A stretch of 64,000 bases of DNA from Eucalyptus grandis. Its lineage: Eukaryota > Streptophyta > Magnoliopsida > Myrtales > Myrtaceae. Below, one piece after another: positions 34,133 to 43,850 of this stretch. A model generated the notes under the pieces. The model searched no databases, was not told the origin of the DNA, and was given only the letters and a program-made list of their open reading frames with translations. Every line of letters starts with the position of its first letter. The stretch's first letter is position 1. Both the position numbers and the translations under genes were made by a program. The stretch lies in the NCBI RefSeq assembly GCF_016545825.1, contig NC_052614.1, positions 20,788,559 through 20,852,558 on the forward strand, given 5' to 3'.

Positions 34133-34720
34133 GTTTTTGGGGGCCTTCCCTAGCGAATGGGCTCTGTCTCGCTCTGGTTTTTGCTATGCTCAGACTCGAA
34201 GCTGCCTCTTCGGTTGTGTTAAAAACTACAAATCACGTTGACGCACGAAACCATTTCGAGGAAATGAATCCATCAAAGACTCTTCCTCGGAGAATCCATC
34301 GTGATGACTTGCCCCGCTTGTGTCCAGCTTCAGCGATTATGATCTGGATGGTCTGAAAGCAGATGACTTTTGGAATTGCGTCGATAGCGTTCTAAGCGCG
34401 CAAAACTTACCGAGGAAGTTAAACCGTCTGTCTTTATTTCCCCGCACCTTCAGACCAGACCATTTCAATCTAGACCGTCGATCCCGATATTAACTGATGT
34501 TCACGTTGTCGCCCTTTCTTGCTGCCCATCTTACCTGGTCCGTTTCGGCAGAATTTAATGAATTGATCCCGGCCCCTTGCTTTTCCTCAAATGGTCCAAT
34601 CTTCACCGCTCATCTTGATTTGTCTAGGGGCTCATCATTCCTTTTTTGTACCTTTCCGTCCACCATCCTTTTCTCACGTGTCTTCGATATTTTGTTCGTG
34701 TGGTGATAGTTAACAGGTTT
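34133..34720 (-). promoter_or_regulatory. Upstream region of TNL copy B
   Basis: 5' UTR and probable promoter. 34290-34720 closely matches 58637-58940 and, more loosely, its continuation to 59080, where no TIR exon follows. Shared strings include GATTATGATCT, TGGATGGTCT, TTGCTGCCCATC and CCGTTTCGGCAGAATT. No TATA box is assigned. Similarity between two copies is the only evidence of function. Confidence 0.45.
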
Positions 34721-35125
34721 CTTATTAGTGTGTTAAAAAATACAATAACAAAAGTATACTCCAAGCATGCACGAAGAGTTAAGTTTTTCTTGCCATACTC
34801 AAACCAACTGATAAAATTTCTCTTACCATTGTCTCTCTAATAGGAGATATTATGTTACATGAGCATAGTATATGGACCATACCGAATAATCTAAATAAGG
34901 ACCATTGATAATGGCAGTCCCTAGTCCCAATTTGGCGGCTTGGATTTTGTTCAGTGTACATATAGAATTCATCAATCACTTTTTTCTTTCTGCAAAAATG
35001 AAGAAGGCCCTTGGCACGGTTTGTACGGTTACATAGACGGTCAAGCTGCTCTTATCAAAGGATTTCCATGAACGAAGCTCCTATAGTGAAGAAGGAAAGA
35101 AGGAAAGAGGGCTAACCTCAACTTT
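34721..35125. other. Spacer, nothing recognised
   Basis: AT-rich sequence between the copy B upstream region and the SINE-like repeat. No coding, RNA or repeat feature seen. Confidence 0.35.
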
Positions 35126-35129
35126 GGGT

Positions 35130-35330
35130 GCATATACAAAAGAGCCGTTTTTTACATACTTTGAAATCCAACAAGAAATTAGTATATATATGTCCTATCT
35201 ATGTTCTACTATACACTATCACTCTCTCATTTTTGCAATTTCCAGGACTTGAACACCGGACCTCTTGCAAGTGCGCCTCCACCCCTGCCCCTTTTGCCAC
35301 TGGATGCTCGGCAGTACTAACTGAATATGT
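35130..35330 (-). mobile_element. tRNA-derived SINE-like element
   Basis: On the minus strand a box A-like TGGCAAAAGGGG (35299-35288) is followed 30 bp later by a box B-like GGTGTTCAAGTCC (35257-35245), the spacing and order of a tRNA-type Pol III promoter. An AT-rich body follows to about 35130. There is no tRNA cloverleaf. Ends and target duplication were not resolved, so the extent is approximate. Confidence 0.5.
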
Positions 35331-35479
35331 CATACATGTCTTGTAATAAAAATATCATTTATTTAAAGCTCAAAACTATCTGAGATGAGAATATCTACAC
35401 CAACTGAATGGTATATATAAAATCATCTCAGTAAGAAAAGTTCCACAAAGGAAAAACGTAGGACATGCTTGGGAAAGGG
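35331..35479. other. Short spacer left of the pararetrovirus
   Basis: AT-rich, without a recognisable feature. The exact left junction of the viral insert was not fixed; a palindrome TTATGATACT/AGTATCATAA at 35480-35504 is a convenient landmark close to it. Confidence 0.3.
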
Positions 35480-35859
35480 TTATGATACTATAAGAGTATC
35501 ATAAACAAAAACCAACCATGAAGGTGGTCTGAACTTGTATTAAATAAAGCTGAAAAGCTGAAATTACATGTATTGAAAGATGTATTGAAAGATGCAGAAA
35601 CTTAAAGCATCAAGTCATCCACTAGGGCGGTAATCCGCACTCCAGGGAATATTGATGTGTATTACAAGAAATGGTTAACCAACTATCATGTAAGTTGGTA
35701 ACCCTGTATAAAACTATGTATGTGAAAAACTAACTTACTTTGAAACCAGGGGATACAAGGTAAGAGAGCTTGGAGATGGAAGGGGTGATGGGTTACAAGT
35801 GAGAAAGGGAGAAGAAGAAGAGAGAAATCTGGAAAATTTCGAGCCCCTTCTTCTATGTT

Positions 35860-35990
35860 GAGAGGGTGTATTTATAATGGGTGTTACAGTGAAATTGTTA
35901 CAGTGCTGAACAGTGTAAAGTGAACAGTACTGAGTGAACAGTGTAAAGTGAATAGTGAACAGTGTATGAACAGTGTATGTCTATTACGGT
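35860..35990 (-). promoter_or_regulatory. Pararetrovirus promoter-like region: repeats plus TATA box
   Basis: On the minus strand at least four copies of CTGTTCACT/TTTACACTGTTCA-like units (35985-35895) are followed by TATAAATA at 35876-35869 and then a pyrimidine-rich leader. It sits after the last viral ORF, where the pregenomic-RNA promoter lies on the circular map. Upstream repeats next to a TATA box suggest enhancer elements. Confidence 0.6.
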
Positions 35991-36046
35991 ACGGTGTATA
36001 GCCTTTGCGCCGCTCGTAATAGTGTTGGCATGTGATGTCTTTGAGT

Positions 36047-37340
36047 TTAATCTCTGTCCAGATTGATCCCGTAGCGATCGTCTTCATTAGTGTTTCCACT
36101 GATGTGACCGGGAGGATTAAATTGACTTGTCTTGAGATTTGGAAGATCTACATTGTGATTCTTACGCTTCCGAGAGCATTGTCCCGAGGATGTTGCGGTA
36201 ATCCTCTCGTTTTGGACTGCTGCAAGTCTTTGCACTTGCCATGGATTTTTCCCCGTAAGAACGATGTATTTGATGGGGATGCGATTATTTAGGTTTTCTG
36301 GCTTTTTAGCCATGTTTTAACCGCAGCTTCGGATCCTTGATTATAAAATCTGAATCCATCCCACCATTTTGTTTTGTATTTTCGGACAAGTACCGGTACA
36401 CCTGGTTTTATTGGATGTATTGTATTCAAATTCCCATCTTTGTTACCCAAGAAATTCTGAATATTATGAAGAAATGTAGAAGGCATGGGAACCTTATATC
36501 CTGAGGTGTTGGTATGAATTGTTCACTGAAGACTTTGTATCCTTGTTTGATTGTGGGGTGTAATATTATGTCTAAAGGACCAAAGAGATCCCACCAGGAG
36601 TCAAACCAGTTTGGTAAGCTTTGTCTTGGGAAGTTGTCTTTGAAGAATAATAACCGAGTGTTGGAAATTTGTATTCTGTCTGAAAAGACGTTCCACCAAG
36701 CTTGTTGGTAGTCCCGGTATGTATATGAGGAGGAGTATGGCAGGCTTTGGGTAAGTCTGGTTTGGAATTTTCTGGGTGTATGAGGTGAGGCTCCCCAGTG
36801 TGAGGGGTGTATGACTTTACTGATGGATATAGTGGAATAAAGGATATTTTCTGTGTTGTTTTTATCAGCAAAGTGAGTGAACCTTGCCGATTCTGTTTCC
36901 ACTAAAATTTGCTCATAATAAGCAAGGGTTTTGTTTGTATTGTGGGGTTTGAAAAGCCAATTTTTGGAAATATGTTTTTGCAAATTTTATTGGATCTTCA
37001 TCGAAGAATCCGTCTTCCACAGTCAATATTTTTGGAAAGATGTTTTGGGGAAAATTTTTGATCTTTGAGAAGGAGAGGTTGCCTGTGGCCTAATAACCAC
37101 CTCACTCGAAATTCTTTTGTATTCCGCTTGCTTTTGTGTAACAAGCGGGGAAGGATTTTTACTTACCTCTATGGCACTGGATGGCTCTTTCTTTACGTTT
37201 TGTAAAGACTGGGCAAGTAGCAATATTGTTTCTTTTGGTAGTATGTTGGCTAACTGATTAAAGGCTAGTATGGGTTCAGATGGTTTGGGTTCTGTTGTCA
37301 AAGGTGTTTGTTGTAAGAATGTCTGGTTGTTTTCTGCCAT
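36047..37340 (-). pseudogene. Pararetrovirus second ORF, function unknown
   Basis: Begins MAENNQTFLQ at 37340. Further blocks at 36983-36426, 36486-36289 and 36313-36047 complete a region of about 1.3 kb downstream of RNase H. A Trp-rich segment near 36620 (WFDSWWDLFG) stands out. Florendoviruses have a second ORF of unknown role in this position. No recognised domain; several frame changes. Confidence 0.6.
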
Positions 37341-37399
37341 TTGGAGCCATGTCTTGACGGATGTTAAGCCTTTTGGCTTTGGTGGTGTATTGGAGGGTT

Positions 37400-38054
37400 C
37401 GGCGGTGCTTTGCCTTTGCCTTTATCTTTGTCTTTTTGGGTCTTGGCATGATTGTATCCCCCGTAAAAATTCTCTTGTGAGAAAATCAGGTAATGAATTT
37501 GAAGAACCATTTATAAATTCAATGTCAAAATCGAATCTGAAAGTATGGCTTGCCATCGGGCAAAAATTTGTTTTGATGCAATGTTTAAAACGTCTTTTTG
37601 TAAAACGTCTTTGGCTGATTTGCAATCAATCCTTAAGAGGAATTTTGATTTAATAAATCTCCTTGGAATTTAGATATAGATAAAACTATAGCAAGTATTT
37701 CTTTTTGATTGTCGAATAATTTTGTTGAGTGGAATTCCAATGTTTTGAAATGAACTGAACAACTTGTTTTTTTGTTGTTATTGACTTGTTTGAGAATACC
37801 ACCATATCCTAATTCGAGGCATCTGTTTCAACTATTTTGAAAGTGGAAGGGTCGACAAGGTGTAAGCATGGTATATCTTTTACATGCATTTTGATCTGTT
37901 TGACAATGTCTGTATGGACAGAGGTCTAGGGTGGAGGATCCTTTCGTAACCTTTGGTGTAAAGGTTTACAAAGGATATTTATATTTGGAAAGAAATCTAA
38001 AATATAATTGAGACTACCCAAAACCTTTGTAATTGAGTTTTGTCTTTAATCTCA
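37400..38054 (-). pseudogene. Pararetrovirus RNase H region, degenerate
   Basis: Follows the RT directly. Only the C-terminal part is clearly readable: 37550-37470, with an FDFDIEFI-G-SN-LPD-L-R-type ending like that of caulimovirid RNase H. The 37630-38050 part is broken into short frames. Confidence 0.6.
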
Positions 38055-38760
38055 TCAGGGGAATTTATCGGTAAAAGAGATTGATCTTTCAATGTGGGTT
38101 ATAGTATTCAAATGAATGTAATGACCTAAGAATCTAATCTTGGTTTTGAATAGTGCAATTTTAGTGGGAGAAACTACAAGACCATTTTGTATTATTATTT
38201 TTATGAAAGTAGATAGATGTTTGAAATGTTGTTCTATATTGGAAGAAAATACTAGAACATCATCTATATAAACTATGATGTATTCTGAATAAGGATTGAA
38301 AATCTCATTCATAATTCTTTGGAATTACTGAAGGGGCATTTTTAGGCCGAATGGCATAACATTCCATTCATATTGGCCAAAAGGGACTTGTAAAGGCTGT
38401 CTTGTATTTATCCTTATCACCGACTGTATTTGCCGAATCCTGACTTCATGTCAAATTTTGAGAATATTTTTGATCTACAAAGTCTGTTTAACAAATGTTT
38501 TTTATTGGGTATAGGATATCTTATCCACCTAAGGGCTGTATTAAGAGGTTTATAATTAATGACTAATCTGGGAACTCCTCTTTCAAGTTCAGCATTTTTA
38601 TTGACATAAAAAGCGAACAACTCCAAGGTGATTGACTTTTTCTTATGAGTTTTTTTATCTAAGAGATCTTGTATTTCTGCTTGACAGAATTTCAAAACTT
38701 CTTGATTCATTTGTGTTGGGCGAGCTTTGGTAGGTATTTTGTTTTCAGAAAAGTCATGTT
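38055..38760 (-). pseudogene. Pararetrovirus reverse transcriptase, broken
   Basis: First block 38710-38417 with RLVINYKPLN and FSKFDMKSGF (first catalytic Asp). Second block 38312-38055 with the YIDD catalytic box at 38270-38259, VLVFS and FLGHYI. The frame is interrupted between about 38410 and 38320. The enzyme copies pregenomic RNA into DNA. Confidence 0.85.
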
Positions 38761-38899
38761 CATAAGGTAAATCAACAATATGCTTTTTTCTTTCCCAAAA
38801 GGCATTGGGTAGAGTAGAACATATAGTTTTTTCTATGTGTTTTTGTAGGGAAGCTATTTTCTCTATGATGTTTGGTTTTATAAGATTTTATTCTATTCT

Positions 38900-39340
38900 T
38901 TTGAATTCTAAATCTTCTTTTAAGAATTCAAGTTGATTTTCTTTGTCTTTTATAAGGCAATTTATTTCTGAAATAGAATGTTCTTGTAAAATATTTAGGC
39001 TTCTCTTTTGTGGTTTTGTTATGAAGTTGAAGGTGATTTTTTCTGTTTAGAGCATGGGTTTCAATACCTTCGTTAGTAACTGTAAAATGTTGTATTAGTT
39101 GTATGAAAGGAGTTCCAAGAATTACTTGTTGCCTCATATTTTTACTAAAAGAAAAGAGGTTTTATAAGACATTTGGTCTTTTATTATTAGAGCTTCGGGT
39201 AACTTGTATTGCATATTCGGTTTGTCTCCTGAGGTTCATTTTAAGGATTCAGATGTTTTATCAAAGTATCTTGTTGGAACAAGACCTTCCTTGATACAAT
39301 TGAGATCAGCCCTGTATCAAAGAGTGCCGTTGTTTCAATA
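38900..39340 (-). pseudogene. Pararetrovirus aspartic protease region
   Basis: FDTG, the catalytic Asp motif, is at 39318-39310 (plus one codon upstream), and ILGTPF, the second conserved protease segment, is at about 39120-39100. They are in different frames, with stops between. The enzyme would cleave the polyprotein. Confidence 0.7.
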
Positions 39341-39949
39341 ATATACTAATTATTGATTTTTATTTTAATATTTATTATCCATTTCCTAGATGTGATTTCT
39401 GTTAACAACATAAGAAAGGCTGGATCAGAAGTATTTGGGGTACTAGTGATTTCATTTTGGTCATCAATATTTGTTTTTCCTTTTATGACAAAGACTTTAT
39501 ATCAGAAATTTCTTGTTTCATTTCTGATTGGGTTTCTTTTAAGGCTTGTATTTCTAATTTTTGTTGTTTTATTTCGTTTTGAAGGTCATTAATATTTATG
39601 GGTCTAGATTGGGGTTTTTGTTTCTATTTAGAATGTCTCTAAGATTGTAAGAAGTATTAGGCTTGGAAATAATATTCATAGAAGAGTGTAGTCTATCTAA
39701 GTATTCTTTTTTTTGCTTCGGGTCAAGTATTTTGTCGGCCCAGTCTTTGAGAAGGAATTCTTCTTCTTTTGTTAAGACGTTTACTTCAGGAATGGGTTTT
39801 CTGGTGAAGCATCTTCGTATTCGGAATCGAAGAGGATTCTATCTCATTAATCAAGAGCTTCTTCCTCAAGAAGTTCATCGGAAGAAGTATCATCATTTTC
39901 TATGAAGATGTTATTTAACCGATTAAGAGTATTGTCATCTAAAGAAAGT

Positions 39950-40628
39950 TCATTCAATTTTTGTTAATCCTACAATATTTTGAAATATGACCTTTTCTAC
40001 CACAAGAATAGCATTTAATGTCTTTAAAAAATTTTCTATCAGATTGAGGTCTGTTTTGGTTATTCTCTTGTCTTTGTTTGTTTCTACGAAATAGAGGTTT
40101 TTTGTGATGTTTCTTTGTTTCTTTCTCGGGAGGACAAGTTCATTTACATTTTGATTTTGTTTTTCATTATAAGAGGGGGTCGTATTGAGCACAAAAATCT
40201 CCTAGACTTCTATTGGTGAGGGATTGTTCTTCCTTGAGTTGTCTTTGTAATTTGATTGTATTACACATTTGGGTTCCTTGTTTATAAACATAAGAGACTA
40301 TTTCTCCATAAGAAAGGAGATCATAAGGAATTTGACCGCTATAATCTTCTCTGATTTTATCTCTAACTTGGTCACCTATAATCTGAGGTAAACCGGCTAA
40401 GAATTTTTCTTTCCAAAAGGGTTGATTGCAGTCGGGTCTAATAAGAACCCTTTGAAAGAAAAGCTCTTTGTATTCTCTAAATCTTCCTAAGGATTTGCAA
40501 CGCATATTGGAAAGGAGATCTTGGTTTCTATCCCTAATATGTGAAGGATCTCCTACAAAGTGTTGTGAAATAGAATAGATAAGGGTATTGACCGCATCTT
40601 GGATGAGATGTCCTTGATCATCATTCAT
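39950..40628 (-). pseudogene. Pararetrovirus coat protein with CCHC zinc knuckle
   Basis: 40628-40167 holds the conserved coat block (LIQDAVNTLIYSISQHF at its start, a C-RF-YK-LFF-R segment and a LP-II-D motif in order). A zinc knuckle of spacing C-x2-C-x4-H-x4-C lies at 40013-39972 in a different frame. Caulimovirid coat proteins use it to select genomic RNA. A frameshift lies near 40170-40190. Confidence 0.75.
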
Positions 40629-40734
40629 GCGTTGACCAAAATCATCTACCTTATAAGCGGTTAAAATTTGTGTCTTTTGTTCATCTCATTAGGTAGTTAT
40701 CCCACCAACCTTTTAGTTGTCCAAAATCCGGCTA

Positions 40735-42070
40735 CTAAAGATTAGCAACAGCATGGTCGAAACATCTTGCTGTGTTTTTGTAAGCATTAGCAAGCATCAC
40801 CATGTTGTTAAGAATGTTCATAATATTGGTTTCTGCAACACCATCAATGTTCCATTCATAGATGGCGTTAGGAGAGTATTTATTCTGTATTTTTTGCGAT
40901 GATTCTTCTTGGGCTATGTCTGGTGGGGTAGCTCTACTATAATAAAGCTTCTGAGGTTGTCTCCAATTGAGTCTGTTAATTTCATTGACGGACTCATTAT
41001 CGGAATTGCTAGAGTGTTTGGTCAGGGTACTAATAGTGGGTTGGTCTGGAGTGTCTTTAATGATAAGATTCTGGAATTTAGGAGTGTCTAATATAGGATC
41101 GGGTTCTAACTTTGATTTTCCTAAGAGTTTTTCTTTTGTTCTATAGCTTTGGCAAACTCGGGCTAAGATTTTTGGAAATTCGAAGGCTTTAAAAATGGGT
41201 TTTTTGAGTGTGTCAATTTGAGGTGAAATAAGCTGAGTGGGATTCTGTATGGTAGATTCTATCCTATTCAACTGTTTTCCTAGGGTTACTAAATGTTGAT
41301 TAGTAAAATTGTTTTGTTCAATAACTTTGTGGGTGTATAGAGAGTCTCCTTTGTCTGGAAGCCTAAAGGGAGTGGCTGTAACCTCGCTATCTCCATGCTG
41401 AATTTTTATTCTTCTAAGGGGTGGATGATTGGATTCTATAGTTTCACCATTATCAAGTTTCCATTTGTAATGATGATCTAAAACAAATATTTCTTTTGGT
41501 TCGAGGAATTGTTCTTCTAACCAATCAAAGAAAAATATATGGACTTCATATTCATATATGTAGTCGTAATAATTTTGTTTGATGTCTTTTGCTTTATCAG
41601 CAAAGGTTTTGAAAAACCATTCTCTGATTTGTTTGTTATTTTCAGAATTAAATTCTTTATTAAGAAAAGTTTTGTTTGGCTCAAAATGTTTTTCTAAAAC
41701 ATTAAGCTCAGCATCTATCATTTGTGAATAAGTAGGAGAATGATGAGGAGAATCGTATTTTCTAGGACTGGTTCGGGCTGGTTTTGTTGATAAACGGCCC
41801 GGAAATCCCCGATCTATTATCTAATCCACTAATTTCAGGTTCAAGAGGTAACTCATTATTACTTCTATTGGTGGAATGAGGTAAAGGTGTTGTATCATGT
41901 ATGGGAGTGTTTCTATGCACACTAGGAGGAGGAGTGTTTCTATGAGTACTCGGATGGATGGTGATTATAGGAGGAAGATTGGGATTAAGATCTACGGACC
42001 TTGTATAAGAATTGTGAAAAGAAGGACTAGATCTTGAATCGAATGATCTTCTAGGAAATCTAATGGTCAC
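40735..42070 (-). pseudogene. Pararetrovirus polyprotein, linker and N-terminal coat region
   Basis: Pro/Ser/His-rich low-complexity linker (42070-41762), then a 328-codon open stretch (41721-40735) without a named motif, rich in charged residues and ending in FDHAVANL before a stop. By position it is the segment between the movement and coat domains of florendovirus-like polyproteins. This is positional inference. Confidence 0.55.
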
Positions 42071-42094
42071 TCTTCCTTCGGATGTTGAATGACA

Positions 42095-42886
42095 TTAGTA
42101 GGATCTGTATTTTGAACAACTTGTTGGGGAATTTGGTTTTCTAATTCCCATTGTTACGTAAAGTAACTTGGTTCCAATTAATAGATCTAGGAATTGTTGT
42201 ATTTGCTCTGGAAATGTCAGTTTGAAAGAGAAGTGTTTCTCCTCGAGGACTATGTTTGAAAGCATTTTCTCCAAAAGCGGAGGACATGGCTTTATAATGA
42301 ATTCTATAGACAAGAGCTAAAGGAATAGATCCATCTGCTACTTTATAATTATGGGTTTTGATTTGGAGTGTTAGAGCTCTAAGAATGTTCCTATCTTTGA
42401 GGGAAACGGAGAAATTGGGATAACGATCAAAATGTATAGATCCTTTGCGAGACTTGTCTCTACGGTACCTAGAATTGACTCATCATAATTTAAGAGACGT
42501 GAATCTCTTAAAACTAAGAGAATGGAAGTATTAAGGCCTTCTTTTGTGAGAGGTTTGACTCCTACTTGAACTAATCTTATATGAATGTAATTGTATTTTT
42601 GTTTATGTTTTTGAATAGACTCTTTGTTTAAAAGATGTATTTTTTCATAAGAATTAGAAAGAGGAATATCTCTTTCTTCGGTGGATATGACATAATCGGA
42701 TTTTTTGAAAAATTTCAATTTTGATTGTTTGTATATTTCCTTAAGCTGTATTTTAGGAATTTCCCAATTTTCTATAGATTTGTTGAAATCTTCTATCCTT
42801 ACTTCTTCTCTATGTATAGGACTTGGATCTGAATCCATTTGTGATAAAGAACTAGAGGAAGATGTAGATCTTCTATGTAAACTCAT
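42095..42886 (-). pseudogene. Pararetrovirus movement-protein region
   Basis: The 5' end of the viral polyprotein. A Ser-rich start, then a block at about 42440-42620 with the PLTKEGLNTS and LRDSR motifs typical of caulimovirid 30K-type movement proteins, which open plasmodesmata. The frame is lost near 42375. A following block (42313-42095) continues the domain in another frame. Confidence 0.75.
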
Positions 42887-43058
42887 ACTTAAGATCGGAA
42901 CTATACCTTCTTCAGAACCTTTACAGAGCTAAACCAACGGTCTAACAGCCACTCAGGGACTTACGGCCTAGACCACTCTGTAGAAACAAGAAGGATGCCA
43001 ACTTATGGCTCTCGATCTGAGAGTATGTTTTTACAAAGACTATCTATACTTTCCTTCT

Positions 43059-43071
43059 GGCTCTGATACCA
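43059..43071 (-). promoter_or_regulatory. tRNA-Met primer-binding site of the pararetrovirus
   Basis: Minus strand reads TGGTATCAGAGCC, the complement of the 3' end of plant initiator tRNA-Met, used by caulimovirids to prime minus-strand DNA synthesis. It lies about 170 bp before the first viral ORF, as expected. Confidence 0.9.
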
Positions 43072-43164
43072 TTTAGGGGTATATATATATATACCATAAT
43101 ATTTCTGTGCAATAAGTCTAGCGGATGCTCCCAATACGATTATATGAAGAAAGAGTACCATCCT

Positions 43165-43290
43165 ACAACAAAGCCTACAAACATCGAAATCCAGCTTTTT
43201 AAACCTAAAACCTACCATCCTCTGAGTTGATTAACTAAAGTTCTTCATCAAATATATAAAGCTTTCCAAAACTATCTACTCAATATTACT
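43165..43290. other. Right host flank of the pararetrovirus
   Basis: AAACCTAAAACCTACCATCCTC and following bases match 59145-59225 upstream of the missing gene. This marks the resumption of TNL upstream sequence after the viral insert. Confidence 0.55.
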
Positions 43291-43850
43291 ATTTGTTAAC
43301 ACCTAAATTTTATCATTTTATTTAGGATTTAATTGCATAGAAAATTATGGATTAATTTTTAAACCTTGGCCAACCAAATAATTTTCAAGAAATTGCATCG
43401 GGTATTAGCATTATGAATATTTGCATCACTAATGGTAATTTATAAATTTTTCCAAAACATTTGTCATCAAAAAGAAAAGAAAAAAAAAAAGAGAATAAGA
43501 AAAAATATTATCATCATTGAAAATTACAGTGAAAAAGAGAAAAAAAAAAGAGAAAAAGAAAAGAAAAGAAATCGAATAGGGCTGGGCAGGGGCTGGGCCC
43601 TACTTTTATGATTTTCCTGCTCCTCCTCTTCTTTATTCTTCTCTCTTTTTGTATGGGCTGGCCCACCTTTCTTCTTCCTTCTTTTCTTCTTTTCTAGCGG
43701 GACTGGCCCATCTCCTTTCATGTCGGCCCCGCCCGCGCTTGGGTCTTCTTCCTCCCTCACGCCCTCACGCTGGTTTTGCTTTGGCAGGAAAAGAAACGTC
43801 CAAACCAGAGAGGGAGGCAGAGGGTCGCGAGGGCAGACGACATGGTAGCA
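43291..43850. repeat. Possible LTR fragment or foldback element with GC-rich part
   Basis: Starts TGTTAACACCTAAATTTTATC, an LTR-like opening. It has A-rich and GA-rich tracts (43470-43570), then a region with GGGCTGGGC/GGCCCA strings (43575-43745). No second end, primer site or coding domain was found. It stops where the first tandem unit begins. The minus-strand open frame through it is low-complexity. Confidence 0.35.

Larger units (their letters stand above)
35480..43160 (-). mobile_element. Endogenous pararetrovirus (Caulimoviridae, florendovirus-like), broken
   Basis: About 7.7 kb on the minus strand with the caulimovirid order: tRNA-Met primer site, movement protein, coat protein with zinc knuckle, aspartic protease, reverse transcriptase, RNase H, then a separate downstream ORF and a promoter-like region. 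There is no integrase and no LTRs, which separates it from Ty3/gypsy. One long polyprotein region followed by a second ORF of unknown role fits florendoviruses, an endogenous genus widespread in flowering plants. Every domain carries frameshifts or stops, so it is a fossil. It lies in the upstream region of TNL copy B: the right flank from about 43165 matches 59100-59280. Confidence 0.82.

Noticed and set aside
35245..35299. A functional tRNA gene on the minus strand
   Set aside because: Box A and B-like strings are present, but acceptor and anticodon stems do not form.
36047..43160. Ty3/gypsy retrotransposon as the identity of this insert
   Set aside because: No integrase after RNase H, no LTRs, and a movement-protein block before the coat region. 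The order fits a caulimovirid.
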